Shown here: piece after piece, positions 34,375 through 43,384 of the stretch
How the letters are laid out: each line of letters begins with the position of its first letter
How positions within the stretch are numbered: position 1 is the first letter of the stretch
Source: Larkinella punicea
Lineage (GTDB): Bacteria > Bacteroidota > Bacteroidia > Cytophagales > Spirosomataceae
Direction of reading: 5' to 3'
Assembly (NCBI RefSeq): GCF_003334855.1
Contig: NZ_QOWE01000006.1
Coordinates: 1-64,000 of the forward strand
DNA: 64,000 bases
Notes under the pieces: model-generated
What the model was told of the DNA's origin: nothing
Databases searched by the model: none
Seen by the model: only the letters and a program-made list of their open reading frames with translations
Program-made: the position numbers and the translations under genes

Positions 34375-37300
34375 ATGCCACATATTCTCAGAATTGATAA
34401 TGACCCCAACGTCAGCCAGCAGAACCACCAGGATTGGACGGGTTCACACACGGGCCTGACGGGCAACCGCATTGAACACATTCCCGACACGCTTTCCGGG
34501 GCGGCTGGAGGAGCGGCCGGAGCCGCTGCCAAAGCCGGCACGTCGATTCCGTCGCCGTTTGCGCGGCTGTATCTGTTCGATACGGCTTTCCGGATGATTA
34601 AAAACAACCAGCTTCCGCGTGAACTGTCATTGTACCACGTGCTGGTTTCGCACGCCCTCGACATGCTCGAACTGCTGTTTCAGGCCGGGAATAGTGCCGA
34701 TCTGACGTACCGGGTCTGGAACCGCGCCGAACGACTGGACGCCCTGCGGAAAAAAGCCAACCCCTCGACCACTGTTCGCCATGCGCACCAGATTTTGGCC
34801 AAAGCCCTGGAACTGGATTTTCGCAACGAATTGGGCACCCTGCAACAGTTTACGCTGATCTATTACAAAGGCGCGCTGCTGGGCGGGACGTCGCCCTTGT
34901 CGCTGGTTTTTACGTCGCCCAACTGGGAGCAGGAACGCCAGAACAAGTTCATCGATCCGCCCAAAAGTACGACGGGCCGAATGCTGTTTCAGAACGAATA
35001 TGTGCCTTTGCAGGACCGGGACACGGCTTTTGTGACCTACCTGCGACGGCTCTATGATCAGTATAAAGATTTGCTGCCATCGAAAGGTGGTTTTTCCGAA
35101 TTCCTCTACAAGGCGTTTTTTGACAATACTACCCAGCTTCCGGTTGAAGCGAACACGACGCTGGCAAACTTCGAACCGATTCAGATTGGGGGAGAAGGCA
35201 ACTCGACTTTGCAGGTGTTGCCGGGACTGGCGCTGTATAAGGTGCGCGAGAACGATGTGCTGGATGATATTGAAGAAAACAGCGATTTCGTCATGCAGCC
35301 CACGGTTTCGTATTACCAGCAGGAAAGCCGCAACGGCGCACCCACCAACGTTCGGAAACCGCTGGCACTGGCATCGCGGATGGATGTGGCCGGGCGGTAT
35401 GTGAAAAATACCAATTGGAATCCCCAGACGGTCATCATGCGCTCGCTGCTGAACAACCTCAGCGAAGGCGGTTTACTGGCCGAACGGTATTTGCCGGGCG
35501 TCGATAACGTGCGGTATCCATTCCTGACGACCGACGATTTTCTGGAAGATTTTCTGATTCAGGTTCCGTTTAAAATCAATAACAAGCGCTTTTTTACCGG
35601 CACGATCGGTGAATGTGAGTTTTTGCTGCCCGTTCGGAAAGAATATTTCAATTTCTTCCGAATTGAAGATTTGCAGAAGCAGTTTGCCTTTTCGGCGGAA
35701 CACCGGGGAACCGATAAGATTATAACTGCCATCCTTCGCATTCCGATTCGGAACAACCGGACGATTGAATTCCGGAAAGAATACAATTTGGCCCGCTCGG
35801 AAACCGTGATCGATTTCCGGGCTGGTCTGGCGTTTTTTCCGTTCTACCGCGTTACGGTTCCCGATTTGCAGTCCCTGAACCAGTATTATGTGATGCTGGC
35901 CGATGTGAGCGATCCCAACATCGGATTTCGGGCGCACAACTCGGTGCATTTTTACGAACTACCGAATATTATTGCGGGAAAACCGCTCAATGTTCCGGCT
36001 CCCGAGGCCCGTTCTCCAAAAGTCGATCCGTTACCGGCCTCGTATTATTACAAAGTTCCGCAGGCATTCGACGTCATGGAAATCCGGCTGGAGCGGAGCG
36101 GTATTCCGTACCGGGGGCTGGTGTTGCCGCAGTTTACGACCATTGCTGAAAAAGGCTACAAAAACTTTACGTTTGCCATCGACTTCGGAACCTCCAATAC
36201 GCACATCGCCTACACCGATGCCGCGATGGGCGATGTGGAGCCGAAAGCCCTGACGGTGAGCGATCAGAATACGTCGCTCAACAAAGACGAGCTGCAAATG
36301 GTGCTGTTTAACAAACCGTATGAAGGCTACGAAGCGCAGACGGTGTACGACAAATACGAAAAACGGGTCAGCTTTGGCGGCCTTGTGCAGCTTGATCAAC
36401 TGGTTCGGCGTGAGTTTATTCCGGCCATCATCGGCAAGGAATTTGGCTCGCCGTTCGCGTTCCCGCTTCGGACGACGGTGTACGAGAAAAGCGGTTTTAC
36501 CGACAGCGGTAACAACCTGTTTTCCAAAGTCAATCTGGGCTTCAACATTGATCTGGAAGAAGGCAGCACGGGCGTCAATCACTACGTAACGAACCTGAAA
36601 TGGCTGTTTGAAAACCAGCCGGGCGACACCTTAAACCGCCCCCGGGTTCGGGCCTTTTTTGAAACGCTGTTGCTGTTAATCCGGAATAAAGTGATTCTGA
36701 ATCAGGGCAATGTGCAGCAGACGAGCATCGTGTGGCTGGCACCGTCGAGCATGAGGGCCGTCACGGAAGACAACCTGGTGCATGAGTGGGAACAGGCCGC
36801 CCGGAATGTTTTTGGCACCACGAGTAACTTTCGGGTCAAACCGGTGCCGGAGTCGCTGGCTCCGTATTTTTACCTCGTCAAAAACGGCGTCAAGTCCTTT
36901 GCCGACACCGTCAACGTGGACATCGGTGGCGGAACGGCCGACATCATGCTGTTCATGAAACAGCAGGGGCGGTATCTGAATACGTCGTTCCGGTTTGCCG
37001 GTTACGACATCTGGGGGGGCGGTCTGGACGAACAGGGCCATCCGTCGCACCGGAAAGACAGCGGTTTCGTCAAAAATTACCTGGCCTATCGCCGAACGCT
37101 GAATCAAACCCCCGCCCGGGAAGATTCGATTCTCGACACGTTCCTGAACAAACCGGAGCTGACCGCCGAGGATATTGTTAGTTTACTGTTCAAATACGAC
37201 AGTCACTTCAAGTTTACGCAGTCGATTCAGGACGGAAAACCGGCCCTGCGGATCGTACTCTACCTGCACTACAGCTCGATTGTCTATCACCTGGTTCAAT

Positions 37301-37959
37301 TGCTGGAGTCGCACAACCTGGCCTTACCGCGCTACCTGACGTTTACGGGCCGGGGTAGTCAGTATCTGGCGATGCTCGGGTCGCGTTCGCGCCTGATTCA
37401 GTTTACCAAGATGCTGTTCAAGGCGTATTCCAAACAGTCGGTGCCGTCGGATTTTGAGGTGATTCTGTCCGACAATCCAAAGGAAACCACGGCCAACGGA
37501 GCGGTTTTGTACGAAAACGCCGGTGGCGAAAAAGCGCAGTATGAAAACCGGGAAACGACCTGTTACTGGGGCAACGAACCCGCAACGGCCGACGAAGCAG
37601 GGCAGGAGCAGGCAAACCCCTTTGCCTTTGAATACCGCCGGACGAAAATTGGGGAAGTCAGCCCGCAGCAGGCTTTTCACCACTCGGTTTTACACAACAT
37701 GCAGCGGTTTCTGGAACTGACATTGCACGACCGCGACATTGCCTATTTCCTGAGCGAATACAACATTCAGACGCCCGAACGGTATGTCGATTACCTCGTC
37801 GGCGCGGACATTACGCGCGGGGGACGGCTCTACGACAGCTACATGCTGGCGCGGATGGGTTTTGAACAACGGCCGAATGATGCCCTGGGTGAAACCTACT
37901 TTTTTCTGCCGCTCAAACACGCGTTGTATGAGCTGTCGAAGTTCATTGCCGAATCGTAA
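34375..37959 (+). CDS. Large protein with actin/Hsp70-type ATPase core
   Basis: 1194 residues. The first 590 or so have no recognised motif; they begin with a Gly/Ala-rich stretch and then a helical-looking part. From residue 600 the ATPase motifs appear in order: phosphate-1 FAIDFGTSNTHIAYTD (600-615), phosphate-2 VNVDIGGGTADIMLF (about 846-860), and the adenosine motif LTFTGRGSQYLAML (988-1001). These define the actin/Hsp70/sugar kinase fold. The protein is much larger than DnaK and has no Hsp70 substrate domain at the expected place. It probably couples ATP turnover to assembly with the tubulin-like protein. It is followed by the next gene after 27 bp. Confidence 0.85.
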   Translation: MPHILRIDNDPNVSQQNHQDWTGSHTGLTGNRIEHIPDTLSGAAGGAAGAAAKAGTSIPSPFARLYLFDTAFRMIKNNQLPRELSLYHVLVSHALDMLELLFQAGNSADLTYRVWNRAERLDALRKKANPSTTVRHAHQILAKALELDFRNELGTLQQFTLIYYKGALLGGTSPLSLVFTSPNWEQERQNKFIDPPKSTTGRMLFQNEYVPLQDRDTAFVTYLRRLYDQYKDLLPSKGGFSEFLYKAFFDNTTQLPVEANTTLANFEPIQIGGEGNSTLQVLPGLALYKVRENDVLDDIEENSDFVMQPTVSYYQQESRNGAPTNVRKPLALASRMDVAGRYVKNTNWNPQTVIMRSLLNNLSEGGLLAERYLPGVDNVRYPFLTTDDFLEDFLIQVPFKINNKRFFTGTIGECEFLLPVRKEYFNFFRIEDLQKQFAFSAEHRGTDKIITAILRIPIRNNRTIEFRKEYNLARSETVIDFRAGLAFFPFYRVTVPDLQSLNQYYVMLADVSDPNIGFRAHNSVHFYELPNIIAGKPLNVPAPEARSPKVDPLPASYYYKVPQAFDVMEIRLERSGIPYRGLVLPQFTTIAEKGYKNFTFAIDFGTSNTHIAYTDAAMGDVEPKALTVSDQNTSLNKDELQMVLFNKPYEGYEAQTVYDKYEKRVSFGGLVQLDQLVRREFIPAIIGKEFGSPFAFPLRTTVYEKSGFTDSGNNLFSKVNLGFNIDLEEGSTGVNHYVTNLKWLFENQPGDTLNRPRVRAFFETLLLLIRNKVILNQGNVQQTSIVWLAPSSMRAVTEDNLVHEWEQAARNVFGTTSNFRVKPVPESLAPYFYLVKNGVKSFADTVNVDIGGGTADIMLFMKQQGRYLNTSFRFAGYDIWGGGLDEQGHPSHRKDSGFVKNYLAYRRTLNQTPAREDSILDTFLNKPELTAEDIVSLLFKYDSHFKFTQSIQDGKPALRIVLYLHYSSIVYHLVQLLESHNLALPRYLTFTGRGSQYLAMLGSRSRLIQFTKMLFKAYSKQSVPSDFEVILSDNPKETTANGAVLYENAGGEKAQYENRETTCYWGNEPATADEAGQEQANPFAFEYRRTKIGEVSPQQAFHHSVLHNMQRFLELTLHDRDIAYFLSEYNIQTPERYVDYLVGADITRGGRLYDSYMLARMGFEQRPNDALGETYFFLPLKHALYELSKFIAES

Positions 37960-37986
37960 TCCTCAACTAAACTTTCTTTTCAAAGG

Positions 37987-39258
37987 ATGATCTGTCAAAC
38001 TACCCGCTGGATTTTGTTGCTTGGCGTGTTGCTTCTAAACAGACCGGCTTTTGCCCAAAATGATGCGGAATACCGGCGAAAACTCGATCAGGCAGCTTTT
38101 CTGATGACCAAAGCGACGGTGGAGTTTCTGGCAACGGATGCCCAAACTTTTCCGAATGTCAAGTCGAAACAATGCAGTTGTGACTCCTATGACGGCCTGA
38201 AGGAGTTCATCAAACAGAATGACCTTGTCGGAGCGGATAAACTGACTGATGATGCTAAAAAAAGAGCAGCTCAAAACATTGCCCAGATCAACCAGCCCCG
38301 AACGGCCCTGGAAGGCGTCAAAGATTTTCTGGTCCAGAAAGTAGCCACTGGAGACCGGATAACCCGGCAGACGTTGCCAAGTTATCCGGCTTTTCAATCC
38401 GCGCTTGACGGCATCATAACCAGTGCTTTAGGCGCGGGGCCTGCCGTTGTTGCACCCCCGCAGCCGGTTGCTGCTGCGGAAGAAAATGCGCCCGCCGAGT
38501 CGGCAGAAATGGCAGAAAAAACACCGGTAACCACCCCATCACCCACCCAATCAAACTGGAATGCTATGGATAGTTTTGCGCTTATTTTATCAGTACTGAG
38601 TCTCTTTGCCGTCGCTTTTCTGGCGTATCTCGTCATAAAAAACCAGAAGCCGCAGCAATCGGCCCGCGATGTGCAGTTTGACTCCCAATTGGCGAAACTT
38701 TCTGACCGGATCAGTAAACTTGAAGTACGCAAAAATCAGACGAATGAAAATTTTCAGTTGAATGCGCAACTGGAAGCACTCGAAAGGGCCGTCCGGTTAC
38801 TGGAACAAAACCGGGCTGAAAAACCGGCTGCTCCGGCCGTTAAAGTGCCGCTTGAAGTGGTAACACCGGTTCAGGAAGCGCCAATTGAGCCGGAAACAGC
38901 GCGTCCGTCCAATCGTTTTCGCACGCCGACCCTGCCCTCAAAACCCACGGCTCTCTATGCCCGGACGGCGGATTTGGGCGACGGTTTCAGTGCCGGCGGT
39001 TTGTTGACCACCCCCGAACGCGATACGGTTTTTGATATTAGCCTGCAAGGCGATACGCAGGCTACTTACCAGGTTTCGGAGAATGCGGATGCGCAGAGGC
39101 TGGCACTAAGCGACCCGTATTCGTACCTCAATGATGCCTGTGAGTACCTGACGCAGCCCAATCCGAACAGCCGGATTCGGACGGAGCAGGTAGGTCGGTT
39201 GACGCTTCAGGGCGACAAATGGAAGATTACAGAAAAAGCAAAAATTAGATTTATTTAG
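37987..39258 (+). CDS. Membrane protein with periplasmic domain and cytoplasmic coiled coil
   Basis: A 423-residue protein. The order is a signal sequence (1-23, LLLNRPAFAQ), a helical periplasmic domain (about 25-150), and an Ala/Pro linker. A transmembrane helix follows at about 196-218 (ALILSVLSLFAVAFLAYLVI), then a coiled coil (LAKLSDRISKLEVRKNQTN, LEALERAVRLLEQN). After a Pro-rich linker comes a C-terminal domain ending GDKWKITEKAKIRFI. The layout suits a linker between an envelope complex and a cytoplasmic filament or ATPase. The family is unknown. It lies 27 bp after the ATPase gene and is probably in the same transcript. Confidence 0.75.
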   Translation: MICQTTRWILLLGVLLLNRPAFAQNDAEYRRKLDQAAFLMTKATVEFLATDAQTFPNVKSKQCSCDSYDGLKEFIKQNDLVGADKLTDDAKKRAAQNIAQINQPRTALEGVKDFLVQKVATGDRITRQTLPSYPAFQSALDGIITSALGAGPAVVAPPQPVAAAEENAPAESAEMAEKTPVTTPSPTQSNWNAMDSFALILSVLSLFAVAFLAYLVIKNQKPQQSARDVQFDSQLAKLSDRISKLEVRKNQTNENFQLNAQLEALERAVRLLEQNRAEKPAAPAVKVPLEVVTPVQEAPIEPETARPSNRFRTPTLPSKPTALYARTADLGDGFSAGGLLTTPERDTVFDISLQGDTQATYQVSENADAQRLALSDPYSYLNDACEYLTQPNPNSRIRTEQVGRLTLQGDKWKITEKAKIRFI

Positions 39259-39375
39259 TAATTTAATACCCAGCCCGGATTATTTGGTAACAAGATAGTA
39301 TTTACTTTCACTATTCTGATAGCCGCTTGCCTTGTAACCGGTCTTCGCTACAATGAACAGGGATTTACGGAGATC

Positions 39376-40410
39376 ATGACACTGGAAGAATTACGGGATC
39401 GTATTAAAAATGAAGTCGTTCTCTATGAAGGAGAATTGGCCGACTGGCAATGGCGACAGAAAGGGCTCGTGGCGGAGGCCAATGAACTGGGAATTACGGA
39501 TTTTACCCGCCTGGTCAACGACATCAGCCGTCAGGTAAACCGTGATTTCGGGAAGATTCTGGATCTGAAAAAGAAGATGGTCACAGTGGCCCTGCAACGC
39601 CAGAATCAGTTGTCGGAAGCGGACATCAACCAGTTTGTCGCCGAAGCTGAACGGGTTCAGTTGTCGCGTGCTTTTGTAACCGAACAGTGGATTCCGGCTA
39701 TTCTTGAAGCCCTTCCGGTTTCGTCCGCAAGCGAGGAACCCGTTGCGCCCACCAGTCACGGATCAGGTTCGGTTGCTTCGCAATCAAACCCACAGAACCC
39801 ACCCATCCCGGTGCCGGTCGTTGAAAAAGTGGAGTCGGTCCGGCGGAAAATCAAGAGTATTCTGGACGATTATGACAAGCACATTCAGGCGCAGAGTCTG
39901 AAATTTCTGTTCAAAGCCGTTGATTATGACGAAGCGGCACTGGCCGAGGAAATCCGTCTGTATCTGTCGGCGCATTATTACGCATCGGTGAACCCACCCC
40001 GGGGGAACAGCCTGAAAGAAAAACTGATTTCGACCGACTGGCGGCACCTGAGCTGGTGGGAAAAGGAGCAAGCCAAACCACAACCGGCCGACTATGTGAA
40101 AACCCAGACCGGATATACCACAACGCCGACGAATCCGGCAAACCGGTTTCCAGCGAATGGAGGGACGTTACCCGGAACCCAGCCGGTTTTGCCACCCCAG
40201 GTTGTGTCGCCGGAACCGCCTAAAAAAAGCAGCTTTTCGGATGCCGCTCTGATTGGCCTGGCCATTTTATCGGCTCTGGTGCTGATCTGGGTGGTGTTGC
40301 GGATGACGCGGGGCGAAGAATCTGAGCCGGAACCGGTTCGGAAAGGCTCAAAAAAACAGACAAGCCAGCGGGTGGATCTCTACCAATACCCCAGGGCATT
40401 CCTACGGTGA
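39376..40410 (+). CDS. Tail-anchored protein with a TDWR-type domain
   Basis: A 344-residue protein with a helical N-terminal domain (1-112, LEELRDRIKNEVVLYEGELA) and a Pro/Ser linker. A 70-residue domain at about 155-223 ends LKEKLISTDWR; the next gene carries the same domain. A second linker leads to a single transmembrane helix at about 289-308 (AALIGLAILSALVLIWVVL) and a basic tail. The frame is open for 38 codons upstream of the ATG, encoding a hydrophobic stretch, but has no ATG, GTG or TTG there. After an A7 run near 40350 the +1 frame stays open to 40513 (see findings), so the true C-terminus is uncertain. Confidence 0.7.
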   Translation: MTLEELRDRIKNEVVLYEGELADWQWRQKGLVAEANELGITDFTRLVNDISRQVNRDFGKILDLKKKMVTVALQRQNQLSEADINQFVAEAERVQLSRAFVTEQWIPAILEALPVSSASEEPVAPTSHGSGSVASQSNPQNPPIPVPVVEKVESVRRKIKSILDDYDKHIQAQSLKFLFKAVDYDEAALAEEIRLYLSAHYYASVNPPRGNSLKEKLISTDWRHLSWWEKEQAKPQPADYVKTQTGYTTTPTNPANRFPANGGTLPGTQPVLPPQVVSPEPPKKSSFSDAALIGLAILSALVLIWVVLRMTRGEESEPEPVRKGSKKQTSQRVDLYQYPRAFLR

Positions 40411-40619
40411 TAATGACCTGGAGACCCTGAAATCGTTTCCGGGCGCGATTGGAATTGGATACCGAATGATCAAAAAAATAAACAGACTCAGGCTGTATGT
40501 GTTGACTGACTGAACGATCGCAGCCGATAACGTAAAAAATTAGGAAGATTAGTTTGACTTTTCGTAACTTTTGAAGGTCTAAAAGAATGGCTTTCCTCGT
40601 TTACTAACTGAAGCATGAA

Positions 40620-41477
40620 ATGATCGATACCATTCGTCAGAAAATACAGGAGGTTTTTGGGCCTTACGACCGGCACGTTCCAGCCCACGTGATCAACCGG
40701 TTGTTTGTTGCCATTCCGTCCGATGAAACCACATTGACGCAGGAAATCATGGGGTACCTGCTTGAGCATAATTACGAAGCTCTCGAAACGCCCAAAGGTC
40801 AATCGCTTCGGGAACAGCTTATTTCGACCGACTGGCGGCAAAAAGAGACAAAAACGTGGTTGGTTGAGCCCCAGCAATCCGTGGCTGCGCTAACCGGCGA
40901 TGTGTCGGTTCACCCCATATCCACGCCATTCAGCCAGTCTAATAAGGTGCTGATTGCGCTGGTGATCGTTTTTGTAAGTATTTTGCTGTGGCTCTGGAAA
41001 GGAAAATTGACGGAAATCGATAGCGGAGCCGGACGCGATGAGGTGTCTGAGCTGGAACAAACCCGGAGCAGTGGTACCGTTCAGGTCAAAGAGACCATTC
41101 GCCAACCCAATGCAGGTAAAACGGAAAAGAAAGTCGCATCGTTGCCCGCCGAGTCCGTTGCAAAAAACAACAATCCTCTTCTTACACCCACCGAAATTAG
41201 TCCGTCTCCCGTTCCCGCTGCTTCAGGAACGGTTGAACCGGCAACGGCTGTTCAAACAAAACCGTATGATTCGGTCGATAATCGAGTGGGTGATTTTGGG
41301 TTACGGGCTGCCCGCAAGGGAGGAAAATGGGGCTATGTCGATCAAAAGGATAAGTGGCACATCGACCCGGTGTATGACGACGTGACGCCTTTCCTGAACG
41401 GGAAGGCAACGGTAGTTCTGGATGGTCAGCAAATTGTCGTTGATCGGGACGGAGGGCGTATTCGGGACGACAACTAA
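40620..41477 (+). CDS. Membrane protein with TDWR-type domain and WG repeat
   Basis: 285 residues. The N-terminal 73 residues are the domain shared with the previous gene (IRQKIQEVFGPYDRHV to LREQLISTDWR). A transmembrane helix lies at about 108-127 (VLIALVIVFVSILLWLW), followed by a long low-complexity linker. A WG-type repeat sits near the C-terminus (GKWGYVDQKDKWHIDPVYDD, then FLNGKATVVLDG). WG repeats usually serve as binding modules. This is the last plus-strand gene of the cluster. Its stop overlaps the stop of the convergent gene by 4 bp. Confidence 0.75.
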   Translation: MIDTIRQKIQEVFGPYDRHVPAHVINRLFVAIPSDETTLTQEIMGYLLEHNYEALETPKGQSLREQLISTDWRQKETKTWLVEPQQSVAALTGDVSVHPISTPFSQSNKVLIALVIVFVSILLWLWKGKLTEIDSGAGRDEVSELEQTRSSGTVQVKETIRQPNAGKTEKKVASLPAESVAKNNNPLLTPTEISPSPVPAASGTVEPATAVQTKPYDSVDNRVGDFGLRAARKGGKWGYVDQKDKWHIDPVYDDVTPFLNGKATVVLDGQQIVVDRDGGRIRDDN

Positions 41478-42184
41478 CGCGGACCCGCTCCGGCGCTCAC
41501 CGTCAGGTTCTGAAACTGTGTGCCGTCGGTCATCGAAACAAAGCCAACTCCGTTGCCCTGATACTGCCGGAACTGGTACGGACTGGTCGGTATTTCCCGC
41601 CCGTTGAGGTAAAAATGAATCTGCTCCCCTTTTTTACGAACCGTCAGCGTATTCTTCGTCGTTGAGAGCGGGATGCCCGCCGGAACATAATCCCCCCGCA
41701 TATAAATGGTGTAGCTCAATCCGTTGATCACGTATTTGACGGACACCTGGTTTTTGTTGTTGATCCGAAAGTGGCAATAATTTAACGAGTCTTTGACCCC
41801 GATCAGCAAGCCGGCGTCGGGAATGATGCCGCCGGGACCAGCCAGATCGACCTGGACCATGAAGGTGTCCAGTTTGTTCAGATTGAGGGCCGTCGGAATC
41901 GAGACGTAGCTAAATGCCGATGTCGGTGAGTCATCTGCCTGTTTGTAAATGTGGTAGGCGTTCTGGGACATGTCGTACCCGTAAGCCCCCCGTCGGCCGA
42001 TGAGCCAGCGATTCCGGTTATCCGTGAAGTTTTCCGTGAAGAGTCGGTTGGAAGCGGAAGCCGGGTTTTTCGACCTGACTTTGACGTGGACCCACGAACC
42101 GGATGCCGAATAGACCCCAACCTGCGCCTGGCTTTCTCCCAGCAGACTGAACAGAACTCCCAAAGTGAGTGCAAAACGCATCAT
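41474..42184 (-). CDS. Exported protein with LamG/concanavalin-like fold
   Basis: 236 residues from the ATG at 42184 (a second ATG follows at 42181). The signal peptide is FALTLGVLFSLLGESQAQ. The mature protein starts after an SH3-like or low-complexity stretch with FTENFTDNRNRWLIG and continues with beta-strand patterns (DTFMVQVDLAGPGGIIPDAG, YCHFRINNKNQVSVKYV, TLTVRKKGEQIHFYLNG, GVGFVSMTDGTQFQNLTV). This is typical of family 16-like or DUF1080 jelly-roll domains. It is probably a binding module. It is the last gene of a three-gene minus-strand group. Confidence 0.65.
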   Translation of the reverse strand: MMRFALTLGVLFSLLGESQAQVGVYSASGSWVHVKVRSKNPASASNRLFTENFTDNRNRWLIGRRGAYGYDMSQNAYHIYKQADDSPTSAFSYVSIPTALNLNKLDTFMVQVDLAGPGGIIPDAGLLIGVKDSLNYCHFRINNKNQVSVKYVINGLSYTIYMRGDYVPAGIPLSTTKNTLTVRKKGEQIHFYLNGREIPTSPYQFRQYQGNGVGFVSMTDGTQFQNLTVSAGAGPR

Positions 42185-42194
42185 GCCGTAGTCG

Positions 42195-43037
42195 TTAAAA
42201 TTTGTAGTTGAACACCGCAACCGGATACCCGGACTGGTAACCGGGTTTCAGACTGACCTTCGGTTCGACGGTCTTGGTGCGTTGCTTCTGATTACGCACG
42301 CCTTTGACCAGCGTGGCCACAATGTCCGTAATCCAGATGGCTCCCGACAGGCGGGTGGCAATCATATACCGGTGGTGGTGGTCGTTAGCACTGTCGTAAA
42401 ACGGTTGTGCGGCTGTGCGGTTGCGTTGCTGTTCATACAGCGCATAGTCGTCGCGCGACTTTTTGCGTTCCATAAAACCGTAGAGCATCAGGCCGTAGCA
42501 AGTAGCCGTAATGCCCAGCCGGTGGCCAATGACGGGTTTGGGCGATTGAACAAAAATATTGCCAACTCCGGGGGCAACCACCGAGAGCAAGGCGAATTCG
42601 GGGCCGCCGGGCCGGTATTTCTTTTTCGGAAGAGCGATGGGTGTTTCTGTTACGGACTCGGCGGGTTTTCGACCGGCCCCCGGAATGACTTTGACCAGCA
42701 GGGTAGCCCGAATATTTTCATCCAGCTCAAATCCGTTTTCCAGGGCTCTCCAGACGATGCGCCGGTTGGTACCCGGCGAAACATCCTGCCCCCAATCGCC
42801 GGAAATAAACTGCGGAGCGGGGTTCAGGACGCCGTTAATCTGGCTGCGAAGGCGGAAATATACGGAATCGGCGGGTTGGTTTCCGGTAATGTCGTACAGG
42901 ATTTCGACCGACGACTCTTCGATCACATTGATGCGAATATTGGTTACAGCAACCTGACTGACAGCGGGTAACGCAGACAGCATCAGAAAGAAAGCAACCC
43001 ATCGTTTCAGCCAGAAAAGAGCATATTGCTGATGCAT
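42195..43037 (-). CDS. Exported protein with Ig-like N-domain, unknown
   Basis: A 280-residue protein with a signal peptide ending at about residue 28 (LSALPAVSQ). An Ig/fibronectin-like beta domain follows (IRINVIEESSVEILYDITG, SVYFRLRSQ, RRIVWRALENGFELDENIRA). The C-terminal half has hydrophobic segments (LLSVVAPGVGNIF, ATCYGLMLYGFM, GAIWITDIVATLV) like those of DUF5683-type envelope proteins. Its function is unknown. It lies 10 bp upstream of the LamG-like gene and 14 bp downstream of the PKD lipoprotein, so the three are likely one operon. Confidence 0.65.
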   Translation of the reverse strand: MHQQYALFWLKRWVAFFLMLSALPAVSQVAVTNIRINVIEESSVEILYDITGNQPADSVYFRLRSQINGVLNPAPQFISGDWGQDVSPGTNRRIVWRALENGFELDENIRATLLVKVIPGAGRKPAESVTETPIALPKKKYRPGGPEFALLSVVAPGVGNIFVQSPKPVIGHRLGITATCYGLMLYGFMERKKSRDDYALYEQQRNRTAAQPFYDSANDHHHRYMIATRLSGAIWITDIVATLVKGVRNQKQRTKTVEPKVSLKPGYQSGYPVAVFNYKF

Positions 43038-43051
43038 AACGGAGAAGAAGG

Positions 43052-43384
43052 CTAATTGGTGACTGTAACCAGGCGCGAAACGGAAAGCTTATCGTCGCAT
43101 TGGTTCGCAAGAACCATTGTAACGTTGTAGGTGCCGGGTTTGTCGTAAAAAACCGTGAACTGATTCCCGGAACGATTGCGCCCATCGCCCAAATCCCAGC
43201 CTACTGCTCCAATATCACCTTTCTTATTTTCCAGAAAAAAAGTAACTTCCAGTTTGGCGGCCGTAAAACCGATGGTTCCTTCGGGTTTTTCACAGATCGG
43301 AAAATTCTTCTGATCCAGGTCAAACGGTTCGCAGGCGGCACAGCACAGGCTGATCAGTACCAGCGCAATAAAGACTTTCATCAT
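43052..43384 (-). CDS. Small PKD-domain lipoprotein
   Basis: 110 residues. The signal has a lipobox CAAC (Cys at about residue 18). The remainder is one PKD/Ig-like domain with the family hallmark VGWDLGDGRNRSG followed by YDKPGTYNVTMVLAN. PKD domains on surface lipoproteins usually mediate binding or spacing. It is the first gene of the minus-strand trio and is divergent from the histidine kinase. Confidence 0.75.
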   Translation of the reverse strand: MMKVFIALVLISLCCAACEPFDLDQKNFPICEKPEGTIGFTAAKLEVTFFLENKKGDIGAVGWDLGDGRNRSGNQFTVFYDKPGTYNVTMVLANQCDDKLSVSRLVTVTN

